Source of the DNA: JBBPYR01 sp038199755
Lineage (GTDB): Bacteria; Chloroflexota; Ktedonobacteria; Ktedonobacterales; Ktedonobacteraceae
Length of the DNA: 13,080 nucleotides
Direction of reading: 5' to 3'
NCBI GenBank assembly: GCA_038199755.1
Contig: JBBPYR010000185.1
Coordinates: 1-13,080, forward strand
In this document: positions 7,725-13,080 of the stretch, in pieces
Numbering within the stretch: the stretch's first letter is position 1
Layout of the letters: every line of letters begins with the position of its first letter
Made by a program: the position numbers and the translations under genes
The notes under the pieces: model-generated
Told to the model about the DNA's origin: nothing
Database searches by the model: none
Seen by the model: only the letters and a program-made list of their open reading frames with translations

Positions 7725-7846
7725 GTGAACACTGCTTCTCTCAAGGTGATAGAGGGGAGAGCTACGAGGCTGATGCGTCGATGAGACTGCATTGCTCATT
7801 CTCGAAAAGAGTGCTCTTGTCCTACTGTGATGAAAGCAGTACCTTT

Positions 7847-7868
7847 CCTTCTGCCGAAAGGCGGAAGG
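7847..7868. other. Hairpin with GAAA tetraloop downstream of the sigma gene
   Basis: CCTTCTGCC (7847-7855) pairs with GGCGGAAGG (7860-7868), nine pairs including one G-U, closed by GAAA, a GNRA tetraloop if read as plus-strand RNA. No T-run follows on either strand, so a standard intrinsic terminator is unlikely. It lies about 60 bases beyond the stop of the leftward sigma gene, between two converging genes, in a roughly 200-base stretch without any gene (7725-7926). It could be a 3' end-stabilising structure or part of an unannotated RNA. Confidence 0.5.
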
Positions 7869-7926
7869 TGAGCAAGCGCAAATGTTGAGCGGTAGCAAGT
7901 AGTGGTTGGAAACGGTGACGGATTTC

Positions 7927-8562
7927 TTACGGTTCGTCAACTCCCATCTGTCTCAATAGATGGTGCAGGTGCCTCAGACCCAGGCGCATTCGTCCTTTCA
8001 CCGTCCCCAGAGGGATCTGGCACGCTTGCGCAATCTCTGCGTGCGTCCATCCATGAAAATAGGCGAATGCAATGACCTCGCGCTGCTCACGCGGAAGGCG
8101 CTGCAGCGCATGCCGCACTTGTGCCCTTTGGATCGAAAGCAACACGTCCTGCCACACGTCAGGGACGATCTGGCTCTCATCCTGCTCGGCCTCCCACCAC
8201 ATCGCTTCCTGCAAGACGGAGCGGCGGTGAGACGCTCGCATATAATCAAGAATGCGGTTGCGCACAATGGCGGAGAGCCAACTCCTCGCGGCCCCTGCGT
8301 GTGGGGTATACGTGGCCGCCTGTTGCCAGATGGCGAAGAACGCCTCTTGAATAAGATCTTCGGCCACCTGCGGATTTGTAACCAGGCGGTACGCCAGCGC
8401 ATAGTAGACGGGAAAGTAGCGCTGGTAGAGAACCTCCATCGCCCAAATGGCACCGGAAGCCATGGCGGTGAGCAAGTGTTCGTCGCTGAGCTGACCGGGC
8501 GGGAGGACGCTCACTCCTGCTGTCTGCTTCTCTCGGCTCTCACCCTGTTTGAATTGGTGCAT
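7927..8562 (-). CDS. ECF-type RNA polymerase sigma-70 factor
   Basis: An alternative sigma factor of about 211 residues that would direct RNA polymerase to a small regulon. Region 2 spans about residues 40-110, with AEDLIQEAFFAIW and RSWLSAIVRNRILDYMR as typical helices 2.2-2.4. Region 4 spans about 150-203 (LPREQREVIAFAYFHGWTH, then helix-turn-helix AEIAQACQIPLGTVKGRMR). No SnoaL or other C-terminal extension is present. I chose ATG 8562 because AGGGGG lies 8 bases upstream; ATG 8595 is in frame but has no ribosome-binding site. The bases just before 8562 form the small palindrome GGGAAGTTCCC. ECF genes usually sit next to an anti-sigma gene; none is seen on either side in this window. A long open frame on the opposite strand (7960-8841) is a shadow. 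Confidence 0.93.
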   Translation of the reverse strand: MHQFKQGESREKQTAGVSVLPPGQLSDEHLLTAMASGAIWAMEVLYQRYFPVYYALAYRLVTNPQVAEDLIQEAFFAIWQQAATYTPHAGAARSWLSAIVRNRILDYMRASHRRSVLQEAMWWEAEQDESQIVPDVWQDVLLSIQRAQVRHALQRLPREQREVIAFAYFHGWTHAEIAQACQIPLGTVKGRMRLGLRHLHHLLRQMGVDEP

Positions 8563-8809
8563 GGGAACTTCCCCCTGGGATCCGTACATGTGCATGACGA
8601 GAGAGGATCTCGTCGCACGCCAACAACAATGCTGTCATCCATGACCTTGTCAAAACACGTATCGTCCGTAACCGTGGTGGTCTCCCGTCCTCATGTACTG
8701 CTCATCCCTTCAGAGGCGGGAAAGCATGTCCATGTGAATCGGGTCAACGGGCCACTCACTTTGCTGATGAGGAAAGCCAGTTGCTCAAATATCGAGTGTA
8801 CAAAGAGAG

Positions 8810-8831
8810 CCGTCTCTTTCCGAAGAGACGG
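8810..8831. other. Perfect 9-bp hairpin with UNCG-type tetraloop
   Basis: CCGTCTCTT (8810-8818) pairs perfectly with AAGAGACGG (8823-8831) around TCCG, a UNCG-class loop if read as plus-strand RNA. Neither strand has a proper T-run; the leftward strand continues CTCTCTTTG. It lies about 250 bases upstream of the sigma gene start, so it could belong to that gene's leader as an attenuator, or be the 3' end of a transcript from the right. Confidence 0.5.
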
Positions 8832-8905
8832 TACCAGGTGAACTTCAGACCTACTGCCTTTCGTGTCTCAAGGTGATCATTCCTGTCCACGAAAAAGGCC
8901 ATCTG

Positions 8906-9150
8906 TCAGAAGAAAGAGCCAACAAGAGTGATGGCTGCAAGCCGAACCGTGTGGCGATAGATCGTCAAGTCCTCAGCAAAGAGAAGCCGAGAGAGTTCAC
9001 GCCCCAAGCTTGGCTGTCAGCATAAATAAAGGTGTATTGCCTGATCAGTAGGCGTTCTTCGCTGAGTGCCATCGCCTCAAGAGGCACGACGACGCGTCGT
9101 TCATTGGGAGGTGGGATGGTGCAGAGATGTCTCCATATGTGGACTCTTTC
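8906..9150 (-). pseudogene. Possible frameshifted protein-coding remnant
   Basis: Read leftward, one frame from 9150 is open for 62 codons and includes ERRVVVPLEAMALSEERLL and RQYTFIYADSQAWGVNS, then soon hits a stop (8967-8965). A second frame, entered near 8993, continues in protein-like fashion with RLLFAEDLTIYRHTVRLAAI and stops at 8908-8906. Removing one CT from the repeat in AACTCTCTCGG (near 8988-8998) joins the two frames without a gap. An in-frame stop at 9153-9151 and no clear start codon lie upstream. I do not recognise the family; the end is hydrophobic. It may be a decayed C-terminal fragment, a sequencing slip in a short gene, or chance. Confidence 0.35.
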
Positions 9151-9167
9151 TCACCTACAGGTGACGG

Positions 9168-9198
9168 CTGGATGCTGAGTATCATACTCAGCATCCAG
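9168..9198. repeat. 31-base near-perfect palindrome
   Basis: CTGGATGCTGAGTAT (9168-9182) and ATACTCAGCATCCAG (9184-9198) are exact reverse complements around a single central C. No T-run follows on either side, so it lacks the second half of an intrinsic terminator. It lies in the long gap between the leftward sigma gene and the rightward Tat-protein gene and marks the junction to AT-rich sequence. Operator, cruciform or remnant of a mobile-element end are all possible. Confidence 0.6.
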
Positions 9199-9671
9199 AC
9201 TAACACGTCTACTATGGCAAAAAAGTTTCATCGCACGGTCACTGAGTTCCTTATGTATCAAAAAATAGTGCTTCTATAAATTTCTTAGGATTAGTCAAAT
9301 AATGGGCAAGAATTCTCCTTTGATGAAACCATATTGCTATAAATAATACAATAAAAGGAATGTCTGTGCTGCATGCACCCGAATGACGTCTCCACGATGA
9401 TTATCTCAGCAGTAAACGGGAAGAATGATGCGAGAGAAATCTCCATCTGCAAGAGGAATTATCACTCAGTTGTAACCACATCACAACCACTTTGCACTTC
9501 TTTTTTCATGATGCTTCATCTATACTACATAGGTGAAAAGCGATTGTGGGAAAGGGATTATCCTCCCTGAAGCATGGATGGCATACAGCCGCACCTTTCA
9601 TTTGATCTGTAGGGACGCAGTATCGATTGATTTCTATGAAAGATTTTTTCCTCAAGAGAAAGGAACATACC
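9199..9671. other. AT-rich gene-free region upstream of the Tat-exported protein
   Basis: About 470 bases with no credible gene. Open frames at 9373-9570 and 9533-9988 lack ribosome-binding sites and recognisable content. Base composition is clearly AT-richer than the flanking genes, especially 9220-9360. The promoter for the gene at 9672 should be here: TATACT at 9521-9526 is a fair -10, but TTGCAC at 9492-9497 is 23 bases away, too far for a normal spacer. A long leader or an ECF-dependent promoter is possible. Confidence 0.4.
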
Positions 9672-9953
9672 ATGGCAAAAATGACACGACGTGCCGCGTT
9701 GATGGCAACGTCTGCTGGCATTGCAACGCTCACCGGAGTGGGCGCAGTGCTCAGTCAATCACAGCATCCACAGAAAGCTCATGCGGCGGCGGCGGCCCCA
9801 TCTACCGCTACTGGAGCTACCACAACCGGCTCCCTGACCGTCTTTGTGAAAGATGTAACCAAGGGAGAGGTCAGCCTGATGATGGGAGAGCGAGAAGTGG
9901 TGGTGCAGAACCCTGCGCTCGTGCGTCAACTCTTGGCTTTAGCACAGCACTAG
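9672..9953 (+). CDS. Small exported protein with predicted Tat signal, function unknown
   Basis: This 93-residue protein begins MAKMTRRAALMATSAGIATL: twin arginines (6-7), a hydrophobic stretch, and a likely cleavage site after AHA (36-38). This is the pattern of a Tat signal peptide, so the protein is probably exported folded. The mature part has about 55 residues: an Ala/Thr/Pro-rich linker (39-53), then TGSLTVFVKDVTKGEVSLMM and a C-terminus predicted to contain a beta hairpin and a helix (REVVVQNPALVRQLLALAQ). I do not recognise a named domain. AAGGAA at 9660-9665 sets the start at ATG 9672; the same frame runs upstream to TTG 9627 and ATG 9636, which have no ribosome-binding site and would disturb the signal. 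It precedes the DUF4331 gene by 182 bases, and the pair may belong to one functional unit. Confidence 0.7.
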   Translation: MAKMTRRAALMATSAGIATLTGVGAVLSQSQHPQKAHAAAAAPSTATGATTTGSLTVFVKDVTKGEVSLMMGEREVVVQNPALVRQLLALAQH

Positions 9954-10047
9954 TCCTCTTTGGTTCATTTGCATCTACCAAGTTATGAGAACAAACACTC
10001 TCAGCAAGAACTGTATGAACTCTTTCGCTTGAGTAGAAGCGAGATAC

Positions 10048-10076
10048 TTGACATGATGAAATGAACATGGTCGTAT
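10048..10076 (+). promoter_or_regulatory. Possible promoter of the DUF4331 gene
   Basis: A perfect -35 hexamer TTGACA lies at 10048-10053, but the sequence 17 bases on (TCGTAT, 10071-10076) is a poor -10. Just upstream, TCGCTT (10025-10030) and AAGCGA (10037-10042) form a small hairpin. The 182-base gap after the Tat-protein gene makes a separate promoter plausible. Confidence 0.3.
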
Positions 10077-10135
10077 GAGATTCCTATCTATGTTTGAATG
10101 TATGAAATAGTCATCTTTTTTGTGAGGTAATTTGA

Positions 10136-11521
10136 ATGTCATCACATCGCGAAGCACCTGAAATTTCCAAAGATCCCGTGGCGGATAATACCGATACCTA
10201 TGCATTTGTTAGTCCAGATCGACCGGACACAGTCACCCTGATCAGCAACTACGTTCCTTTGCAAGAACCAGCTGGCGGCCCCAACTTCTATGAGTTCGGC
10301 GATGATGTCCTCTATGAGATCCTGGTCGACAATGATGGGGATGGGCTGGCCGAAGTCACATACCAGTTCCGTTTCCAGACAAAAGTTGGCAATCCCGACA
10401 GCTTCCTGTATAACACCGGCCAGATCACGTCAATTGATAGCCCCAATTGGAACCGGAAACAGTTCTATTCGGTGACCGTCGTGGACGCGTACGGCCACTC
10501 GACCGTCTTAGGCAGTGGATTGGCTTGCCCTCCCTGCAATGTTGGGGTACGCTCCACGCCCAATTACGAAGAGCTGGGTGATCAAGCCGTTCACCATCTT
10601 CGCGGTGGTATCAAAGTGTTCGCCGGACAACGGGCCGAGGGCTTCTACGTGGACTTAGGGTCTATCTTCGACCTGGGAGCCTTGCGACCGTTCCAGAATT
10701 TGCATTTGATCCCTTTGCCAGCAGTGCAGGGAGTCAATAACACTCAGGGACTCAATGTGCATAGCATCGCCATCCAGGTCCCCAAGACGCTCTTAACCCG
10801 CGATGGTTCTCATCCCACCGATCCTGGTTCTTCCCACTCCGTCATTGGCGTGTGGGCCAGAGCCAGTCGCCGCAAGGCCATCGTGCTTGAGGGCAATGGG
10901 GATTTCGACGAAAGCGGGCCATGGGTGCAGGTCTCACGGCTTGCTGAGCCCTTGATCAATGAAGTCATTATCCCCATGGGCAAGAAGGACTATTGGAACT
11001 CGCAATACCCTGCGGAAGATAGTCAGTTCCTCAAATATTACGCTCATCCTGAATTGGCGAAATTGCTTCCCGTCCTGTATCCCGGAGTGTTCCCCCACCT
11101 GGCGTCCTACAGCAAACCGCGCGCGGACCTTGAGGCGATCTTGCTCACCGGCGTTCCCTCGGGGATCATTCCCGGCTTCCAGAATTTCACGGGGAAAACA
11201 CCTGCGGATTTGATCCGCCTGAACATGGCCATTCCCCCATCGTCCAAACCCAATATTCTCGGTATCCTGGGAGGCGATCTGGCGGGCTTTCCGAACGGAC
11301 GACGCGTCTTCGACGACACCGTCACCATCGAACTGCGCGCCATCGCTGGTGCGACTATTCCTTTGGTCGACCCCAGCTTCACGCCAGACAAAGCAGCAGG
11401 ACAGATCAGTGATTTCAATCCCCCACAGATCCCAGAGGGTGTCCGCTATGACGATGAGTTTCCGTATCTCGGAACCCCATTTGGCGGCTTTCAAAGCCGA
11501 CCACATCCAGTAGAGGCATAA
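10136..11521 (+). CDS. DUF4331 domain-containing protein
   Basis: This 461-residue protein matches the DUF4331 family over its whole length. It begins with the typical SSHREAPEISKDPVADNTD (2-20) and AFVSPDRPDTVTLISNYVP, has an acidic DNDGDG loop (65-70, with Glu73) that resembles a DxDxDG calcium-binding loop, and ends with FPNGRRVFDDTVTIELRA (385-402). The family's biochemical role is not established. A CPPC pair (Cys131, Cys134) could be a redox or metal site. There is no N-terminal signal peptide, so export is not evident. GAGGTAA (10124-10130) places the start at ATG 10136. It lies between a small Tat-signal protein and an unrecognised two-part protein on the same strand, with a divergent ECF sigma factor to the left. 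Confidence 0.9.
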   Translation: MSSHREAPEISKDPVADNTDTYAFVSPDRPDTVTLISNYVPLQEPAGGPNFYEFGDDVLYEILVDNDGDGLAEVTYQFRFQTKVGNPDSFLYNTGQITSIDSPNWNRKQFYSVTVVDAYGHSTVLGSGLACPPCNVGVRSTPNYEELGDQAVHHLRGGIKVFAGQRAEGFYVDLGSIFDLGALRPFQNLHLIPLPAVQGVNNTQGLNVHSIAIQVPKTLLTRDGSHPTDPGSSHSVIGVWARASRRKAIVLEGNGDFDESGPWVQVSRLAEPLINEVIIPMGKKDYWNSQYPAEDSQFLKYYAHPELAKLLPVLYPGVFPHLASYSKPRADLEAILLTGVPSGIIPGFQNFTGKTPADLIRLNMAIPPSSKPNILGILGGDLAGFPNGRRVFDDTVTIELRAIAGATIPLVDPSFTPDKAAGQISDFNPPQIPEGVRYDDEFPYLGTPFGGFQSRPHPVEA

Positions 11522-11550
11522 ACGACGACTGCTATTGTGACGGGTTCTTA

Positions 11551-11579
11551 GAGCTCGGTAGTTTGAAACTGCCGGGCTC
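11551..11579 (+). other. Intercistronic hairpin between DUF4331 and the next gene
   Basis: GAGCTCGGTAG (11551-11561) pairs with CTGCCGGGCTC (11569-11579) through 11 pairs, two of them G-U in plus-strand RNA, around a TTTGAAA loop that can pair further. It is followed by TTCCCC rather than a T-run, so it is at best a weak terminator. It lies 30 bases past the DUF4331 stop and about 30 bases before the next start. The G-U pairs favour a plus-strand RNA structure such as a partial terminator or mRNA stabiliser. Confidence 0.55.
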
Positions 11580-11611
11580 TTCCCCGGTTCTTGCGAGAGG
11601 AAAAAAAGACG

Positions 11612-12508
11612 ATGGCAGAGATCTACGTTGAGCGGGTTCACACCGAACCTGCAGTCCTGGACATTGGAGGGGACACTGGGGCATTAGTCATCTATACGTC
11701 AGAGGAATTACGCGGCAAGGAAATCCAGGTCAGTCTCAAGGGGACGCGTACCGCCAAACTGGTTCACACCGCGATTTGGGAACGCCGGTTCAACGGGCGC
11801 ACGGTGTTTTCTGGCATCTATCCCGCACTGCCTGAAGGAGACTACATCATCTGGACGCATCCCAGCCGCGAGGTCACCATTGTTGGGGGAAGCGTGGCCG
11901 AGGTAGACGTGCGTGACAGTCGTGCGGTCTATGTGCCCGATCCAGGTCACGCCCATGGGTATGGCTCGTACGCTTCTCATAACTGTGCAACTGCACCCCA
12001 AGAGGAGGCGCGCAACCTGCTTCCACCACGCTATCAAGATGGAAAGAGAGTCAGCGCGGCCCCCATGGGCGCGGCACCTTTGCAGTATGCAGATGATGGT
12101 CGGGTCGCGTGGGACGAGATGTGGACGGGCTTCTGTGATCTAGCATTGGCTGGTGGCCCTTCTCATCGTGCCACCTTGCTGGAGCCGGTACCCCCCGCTG
12201 AGGTGAAAGCGGCTCAGGACGCCTATGAGCGTGTGGTCGCCGAGATTGAACGCGGCTTTCACCTCGTCACAGGGCTGCCAACGGTGCGCAGTGAGAAGCT
12301 GGGATGGGTGGGTCTGAAGTGTGCAGACGAGGAGATGGCACTCTGGTTGCTGCGAGCAATAGTCGTGGAAAATGTGTGTGTACGGCGCGAGGAAACTATC
12401 CTGTTTTTGCCTGCGGGGCCAGACTTCCAGCTGGAGCGGGAGATCAAAAACGTGATTACCGTGGTTGCCAAGACGCACCACTACTGGACGGAACACGTCT
12501 CTTCCTGA
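11612..12508 (+). CDS. Conserved-looking two-part protein of unknown function
   Basis: This 298-residue soluble protein has no signal peptide or membrane helix. The first part (about 1-108) is beta-rich, with VERVHTEPAVLDIGGDTGAL, then GIYPALPEGDYIIWTHP, resembling a small beta-sandwich. A His/Cys-containing linker (HAHGYGSYASHNC, 113-125) leads to an alpha/beta second part (about 160-295) with WDEMWTGFCDLALAGGPSHR (167-186) and LGWVGLKCADEEMALWLLRA (230-249). I do not recognise either part. Histidines 113, 115, 123, 185 and cysteines 125, 175, 237 could bind metal, but this is not shown. GAGAGG (11595-11600) is 11 bases before ATG 11612; TTG 11591 in the same frame overlaps that site and is unlikely. 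It starts 90 bases after DUF4331 and is probably cotranscribed with it. Confidence 0.8.
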   Translation: MAEIYVERVHTEPAVLDIGGDTGALVIYTSEELRGKEIQVSLKGTRTAKLVHTAIWERRFNGRTVFSGIYPALPEGDYIIWTHPSREVTIVGGSVAEVDVRDSRAVYVPDPGHAHGYGSYASHNCATAPQEEARNLLPPRYQDGKRVSAAPMGAAPLQYADDGRVAWDEMWTGFCDLALAGGPSHRATLLEPVPPAEVKAAQDAYERVVAEIERGFHLVTGLPTVRSEKLGWVGLKCADEEMALWLLRAIVVENVCVRREETILFLPAGPDFQLEREIKNVITVVAKTHHYWTEHVSS

Positions 12509-12898
12509 GTACGCTTCAGGTCCAGTGTACGTGTCGTTTGGGCCTCAAAATACTGCGATGGCGGGGATGCACATCTCACGGTGGTGAGGTCTTGCTATCA
12601 GTACAGATGGCTCTTCTGCCCACAGCCACCATTTGGAAAGAGATTGCAAGACGCTTTTCTATGGATGGGATCCCTAGATGCGCCTTTCATTCCGGCTCTT
12701 TCCCCAAAGCAACGAGATGCGCTTTCCCCAAAGAATGCACATTATATCTGCAGTTGGCCTTTTCCCTCCCAGTCATTCACGCTCAAAACCCAATTACTGA
12801 GAGTATGCTAACGTCCAAACGGGCTAGATACCATGTACATTTATGCTAAGGCTAACGTGGAAGCACAAGAACATATATGGCGAGGCTGTTTGCCGTGG
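12509..12898. other. Gene-free region between the unknown gene and the EAL-domain gene
   Basis: About 390 bases between convergent genes without a credible coding region. Open frames on the plus strand here lack ribosome-binding sites and known content. CTTTCCCCAAAG occurs twice (12698-12709 and 12722-12733), each self-complementary at its ends, and AGATGCGC also recurs nearby, suggesting a small imperfect duplication. No convincing terminator is seen for either neighbour; CCTGA and TCAGG just past the stop form only a 5-bp stem. Confidence 0.4.
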
Positions 12899-13080
12899 CT
12901 AGGATGCAACGGCTTCCTGCTTTTCGTCCAGTTTGCCTACGGTTGTGGCTCTTCTTTCGACGAGCCAGGGTTCTAGGGTCTGGGCGGGTACGGGGCGGGA
13001 GAGGTAGTAGCCTTGCACGATATCACAGCCGAGGGTCTCTAGCATGTTCCAGGTCTCTAGATCTTCAACCCCTTCGGCCA
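12899..13080 (-). CDS. C-terminal end of an EAL-domain protein (cyclic-di-GMP phosphodiesterase family), partial
   Basis: The last 59 residues of a leftward gene cut by the window edge. It reads AEGVEDLETWNMLETLGCD, then IVQGYYLSRPVPAQTLEPWL, the unmistakable C-terminus of an EAL domain. The AEGVE(D/T) segment carries a conserved glutamate, and GCDxxQGYxxSRPxP is the family's closing motif. A tail of about 19 mostly charged residues ends at TAG (12899-12901). EAL domains hydrolyse the second messenger cyclic-di-GMP to pGpG. The catalytic EAL motif and any sensor or GGDEF domains lie outside the window, so activity cannot be judged. Confidence 0.92.
   Translation of the reverse strand, partial: AEGVEDLETWNMLETLGCDIVQGYYLSRPVPAQTLEPWLVERRATTVGKLDEKQEAVAS

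Noticed and set aside
7626..7940. Leftward 104-codon open frame downstream of the sigma gene, considered as an anti-sigma factor
   Set aside because: It runs through the SPW terminator palindrome and into the SPW gene, and lacks a zinc-binding anti-sigma motif (HxxxCxxC) and a membrane helix.
7960..8841. Long open frame (293 codons) on the strand opposite the sigma factor
   Set aside because: It is antisense to a clearly recognised ECF sigma gene, has no recognisable domains and no good ribosome-binding site; such shadows are common opposite GC-rich genes.
9089..9100. 12-base palindrome ACGACGCGTCGT
   Set aside because: Short, GC-rich and within the coding-like remnant; not distinguishable from chance.
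9373..9570. Possible 65-residue protein in the AT-rich gap
   Set aside because: No ribosome-binding site at a usable distance and an irregular, unrecognised composition.
12304..12849. 181-codon open frame at the right end
   Set aside because: Its first third is a shadow of the 11612-12508 gene, and the rest has no ribosome-binding site or recognisable motif.

Overview
The window most resembles a Chloroflexota chromosome, probably Ktedonobacteria. This is an inference from the gene styles: a B12-mutase large chain without its own cobalamin domain, a two-repeat SPW membrane protein, a DUF4331 protein and an unaccompanied ECF sigma factor. Base composition is moderately GC-rich in genes and clearly AT-richer around 9200-9660. 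I see no phage genes, CRISPR array, tRNA, rRNA or intact insertion sequence.

Left part (1-7020). A perfect inverted repeat (1-26) and an extended -10 promoter (70-78) precede two translationally coupled ABC half-exporters (138-1883 and 1880-3670, 4-base ATGA overlap). Their motifs are degenerate in a complementary way, which predicts an obligate heterodimeric exporter with one hydrolytic and one degenerate ATP site. Converging on them with a 3-base gap is a leftward three-gene operon: methylmalonyl-CoA mutase large chain (5306-6979), glutamate racemase murI (4373-5287) and a divergent PAP2-like membrane protein (3674-4354). Both gaps inside it are 18 bases, and an extended -10 promoter lies just upstream at 7010-7018.

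Middle part (7021-9671). A small four-helix SPW-family membrane protein (7272-7664) ends in a textbook intrinsic terminator (7685-7724). A leftward ECF sigma factor follows (7927-8562), with no anti-sigma gene beside it in the window. The next kilobase has no intact gene. It holds two 9-bp hairpins with stable tetraloops, a 31-base near-perfect palindrome, and a protein-like leftward fragment broken by what looks like a single extra CT dinucleotide.

Right part (9672-13080). Three rightward genes may form a functional module: a small predicted Tat-exported protein (9672-9953), a DUF4331 protein (10136-11521) and an unrecognised two-part protein (11612-12508). The divergent ECF sigma factor is an obvious candidate regulator, but no matching promoter was demonstrated. 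About 390 bases without a convincing gene follow, then the C-terminal end of a leftward EAL-domain (cyclic-di-GMP phosphodiesterase) gene that runs off the window.
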